From contig JAKOVF010000317.1 of NCBI GenBank assembly GCA_029782225.1, positions 16,499 to 80,498 of the forward strand: a stretch of DNA of 64,000 nucleotides. The letters run 5' to 3'. Each line of letters opens with the position of its first letter. Within the stretch, counting starts at the first letter, position 1. This DNA is from Chloroflexota bacterium. Its GTDB lineage: Bacteria > Chloroflexota > Anaerolineae > Anaerolineales > Villigracilaceae. The notes under the pieces are model-generated. The model did not search any database. It was given only the letters and a program-made list of their open reading frames with translations, and had not been told where the DNA came from. Shown one piece after another: positions 61,964-64,000 of this stretch. The position numbers were made by a program, and so were the translations under genes.

Positions 61964-64000
61964 ATGAAGTCAAGGTCTCTGAAAGCTCTGCCATGCAGCG
62001 TTACAGCGCTCCTTTTGATGGCACTCCTTTCTACTGCCACCGCTCCCGTGTTTGCCGCTGCTCCAACATTTGCTTCCTTTGCTCAAATCAGCTTATATCC
62101 AAATATCGAGACGATAGGCATCGTTGTCAACGGATTGAACTTGCCGAAGGCCGCGCAGATGACCTATCGCGCGAGCAATGACCCGGACTGGCATCCGGCT
62201 CATCCCCTCATGCGTATTGACGATGGGCGCCTCGTTGGAAGTCTGTTTGGTCTTTCTGCATCTACATCTTATGAAGTGAAAGTTACAGATGGAGCCACGG
62301 AGATCGGCGGCTCTACCACAACACAGTCGAATGACCTTCCCTTCACCCCCACGGTTGTATTGCATGTCAGTGCCAGCGCGGCGGCAGGCGGTGACGGCTC
62401 CGCGGCTGCGCCGTTCCAGAAGATCCAGGATGGAGTCAACCATGCAGGCCCGGGCACACAGGTGCTGGTTGCCGATGGCGTGTATCGGGAGGCGGTGACG
62501 TTCCCGGCTTCCGGCAGCGCGGGCAACTGGATACAGGTCAAGGCGGAGGGAAGCGGCGCGATCCTGGATGGCTCTGAGACTCTTTCCGGCGATATCTGGA
62601 AACCTGACGATACCAAAGCGCACGTCTGGTTCATGAAAATTGGCGCACCGATCAAATACCTGGCGCGCGATGGATTGCGCTTCTACAATTACGATACGCT
62701 TGCTGACCTGATGGAATCCCGTGGTCACAACAAAGTGCCAATGAACGAGGGCTGGTTCATCGAGCAGGACACCTGGAAACTCTACGTTCGCAGCGTGGAT
62801 AATCCTGCCAACCATGCCTGGGAAATCCCGCGGCTGAACCGCGCCTTTGACGTGGCCGGTATGGACTGGATCTGGATCGAAGGCTTTGAGATGCGGTACT
62901 ATGGCGCGAATGAATACGGCTGCGGCGTCTGTACTCTCAACGCCTCTCAAATCGTCGTTCGCAGGAACAGGATTCATAACATTCAGCTCGGTGTGTATGT
63001 CAACTGGACGGGTGGAGAGGATCGGGGTAACGACTCGCGCATCGAATTCAATGAGATTTATGATCCCGATGTAATGGATTGGCCGTGGAGTGCGGTCAAA
63101 GGCTCTGCAATGGAGGGAACGGCCATTGTGGTAAGAGGTCATATCGGCGCCATCGTCCGCTCGAATGAACTGCATCAATTCTTCAATGGCATCTACGTGG
63201 GCTCGTCGGCTGCGCTGGAGAATCCCGGGATCGCGTTCGATACCGATGTTTACAACAACCACATCTATCACATCACGGATGACGGACTTGAGCCGGAAGG
63301 TGCCTGCATTAACAACCGTTTTCGGAACAACAATGTCGATTCGATGCTCGTTGGCATCTCCCTGGCGCCGGTCACGCAGGGTCCCGCATGGGTGTTGCGC
63401 TCGCTGTTCACCAATTACACGGGCCGCGCCATCAAATGGGATGCCAATTCTGACGGCGTGGTGTTGATCTATCACAACACAAGCTGGACCAATGTCGGCG
63501 CTGCGAATGCGATGGACTTGATCAGCCCCGTGTATAACGCGGTGATGCGCAACAATATTTTCCAGACCAATGCATCCTCAATTGAAGAAGTGCGGACAGG
63601 TTCAACCGGACATGACTGGAACAATGACAACTGGTACACCACGCGCGGGACGAGCGGCTATCACTTCAAATGGGAGAATGTTCCCTACAACACCATTGGT
63701 GATCTCTGCACCGCCACCGGCCTCGAATGCAAAGGTTACGAAGATGTTCCCGGGTTCACCAATCCTGCGGGCGGCGACTTTACGCTTCTCCCGACGAGCC
63801 CCGATATCGATCGCGGCGTGCTAATCCCCGGTATCAACGATAACTTTGCCGGCAGTGCGCCGGACGTTGGCGTTTATGAATCTGCGCGGGATGCACCGCC
63901 GGTGGTGACCTCCATCACACGCGTCGATGCAAATCCCACGGCGGCTGCCAGTGTGAATTTTACGGTCACGTTCTCTGAGCCGGTCAACGGTGTGGATCTC
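61964..64000 (+). CDS. Secreted parallel beta-helix protein (partial, runs off window)
   Basis: At least 679 residues are visible. A signal peptide ends about residue 32 (PVFAA). A short Ig-like domain follows (about 40-125), then a DUF1565/pectate-lyase-like start GGDGSAAAPFQKIQDGVNHAGPGTQVLVADGVYREAV and right-handed beta-helix turns with stacked Asn/Ile motifs (IVVRRNRIHNIQLGVYV, then IEFNEIYD and DVYNNHIYHI). Near the edge a unit VNFTVTFSEPVNGVDL begins, the same Ig-like unit as in the gene at 58831. It is likely a polysaccharide-binding or -cleaving exported protein; no catalytic residue can be assigned. Confidence 0.85.
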   Translation, partial: MKSRSLKALPCSVTALLLMALLSTATAPVFAAAPTFASFAQISLYPNIETIGIVVNGLNLPKAAQMTYRASNDPDWHPAHPLMRIDDGRLVGSLFGLSASTSYEVKVTDGATEIGGSTTTQSNDLPFTPTVVLHVSASAAAGGDGSAAAPFQKIQDGVNHAGPGTQVLVADGVYREAVTFPASGSAGNWIQVKAEGSGAILDGSETLSGDIWKPDDTKAHVWFMKIGAPIKYLARDGLRFYNYDTLADLMESRGHNKVPMNEGWFIEQDTWKLYVRSVDNPANHAWEIPRLNRAFDVAGMDWIWIEGFEMRYYGANEYGCGVCTLNASQIVVRRNRIHNIQLGVYVNWTGGEDRGNDSRIEFNEIYDPDVMDWPWSAVKGSAMEGTAIVVRGHIGAIVRSNELHQFFNGIYVGSSAALENPGIAFDTDVYNNHIYHITDDGLEPEGACINNRFRNNNVDSMLVGISLAPVTQGPAWVLRSLFTNYTGRAIKWDANSDGVVLIYHNTSWTNVGAANAMDLISPVYNAVMRNNIFQTNASSIEEVRTGSTGHDWNNDNWYTTRGTSGYHFKWENVPYNTIGDLCTATGLECKGYEDVPGFTNPAGGDFTLLPTSPDIDRGVLIPGINDNFAGSAPDVGVYESARDAPPVVTSITRVDANPTAAASVNFTVTFSEPVNGVDL

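Noticed and set aside
62093..63475. A 460-codon open frame on the - strand
   Set aside because: It lies opposite the beta-helix gene, whose frame has a signal peptide and clear beta-helix motifs.

Overview
The window reads as a chromosomal segment of a Chloroflexota bacterium, probably class Anaerolineae. That assignment is inference from gene content and style; there is no rRNA to confirm it. Supporting traits are secreted proteins and lipoproteins with long Pro/Thr linkers, very large WD40/STAND and TIR proteins beside ordinary housekeeping genes, and many short palindromic or degenerate repeats that even sit inside reading frames. I see no tRNA, rRNA or CRISPR array.

Layout. 1-5 kb: 5' part of an aldo/keto reductase, then rnc (with a large palindrome in its leader) and smc. 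5-9 kb: a three-gene DUF1801/DUF1905 operon facing a MarR regulator across a compact divergent promoter, a YcaQ-type glycosylase and a truncated VOC gene. 9-12 kb: rpsF-ssb-rpsR and a membrane-anchored parvulin. 12-19 kb: a 1470-residue secreted polymorphic-toxin-like protein with two small downstream genes that may be immunity genes. 19-29 kb: a UvrD-type helicase carrying repeat insertions in frame, an IS200-type/REP-associated transposase with a hairpin array, two lipoproteins, a divergent helicase, and a DUF4350-sppA pair. 29-35 kb: rplU-rpmA-rpmE (L31 fused to an alpha-CTD-like domain), tdk, hpt, cca, a nuclease and a hydrolase. 35-43 kb: an orphan receiver protein, ppdK, hemW, an MFS transporter, a membrane protein, a methyltransferase and an MBL hydrolase. 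44-58.5 kb: a TIR-TM-WD40 protein, osmC, speD-speE, and then a three-gene operon of TIR-FGE, SIR2-like and a 2205-residue nSTAND1-WD40 protein. 58.5-64 kb: two large secreted proteins (beta-propeller/Ig-like and parallel beta-helix) with similar leaders.

The most interesting candidates are the TIR-FGE / SIR2-like / nSTAND1-WD40 operon (49.3-58.6 kb), which looks like an NAD-linked conflict or signalling system with a STAND switch; the polymorphic-toxin-like locus (13.2-18.7 kb); the L31-alphaCTD fusion; and the dispersed palindromes that enter coding sequences and translation-initiation regions (rnc, tdk, helicase, hemW).
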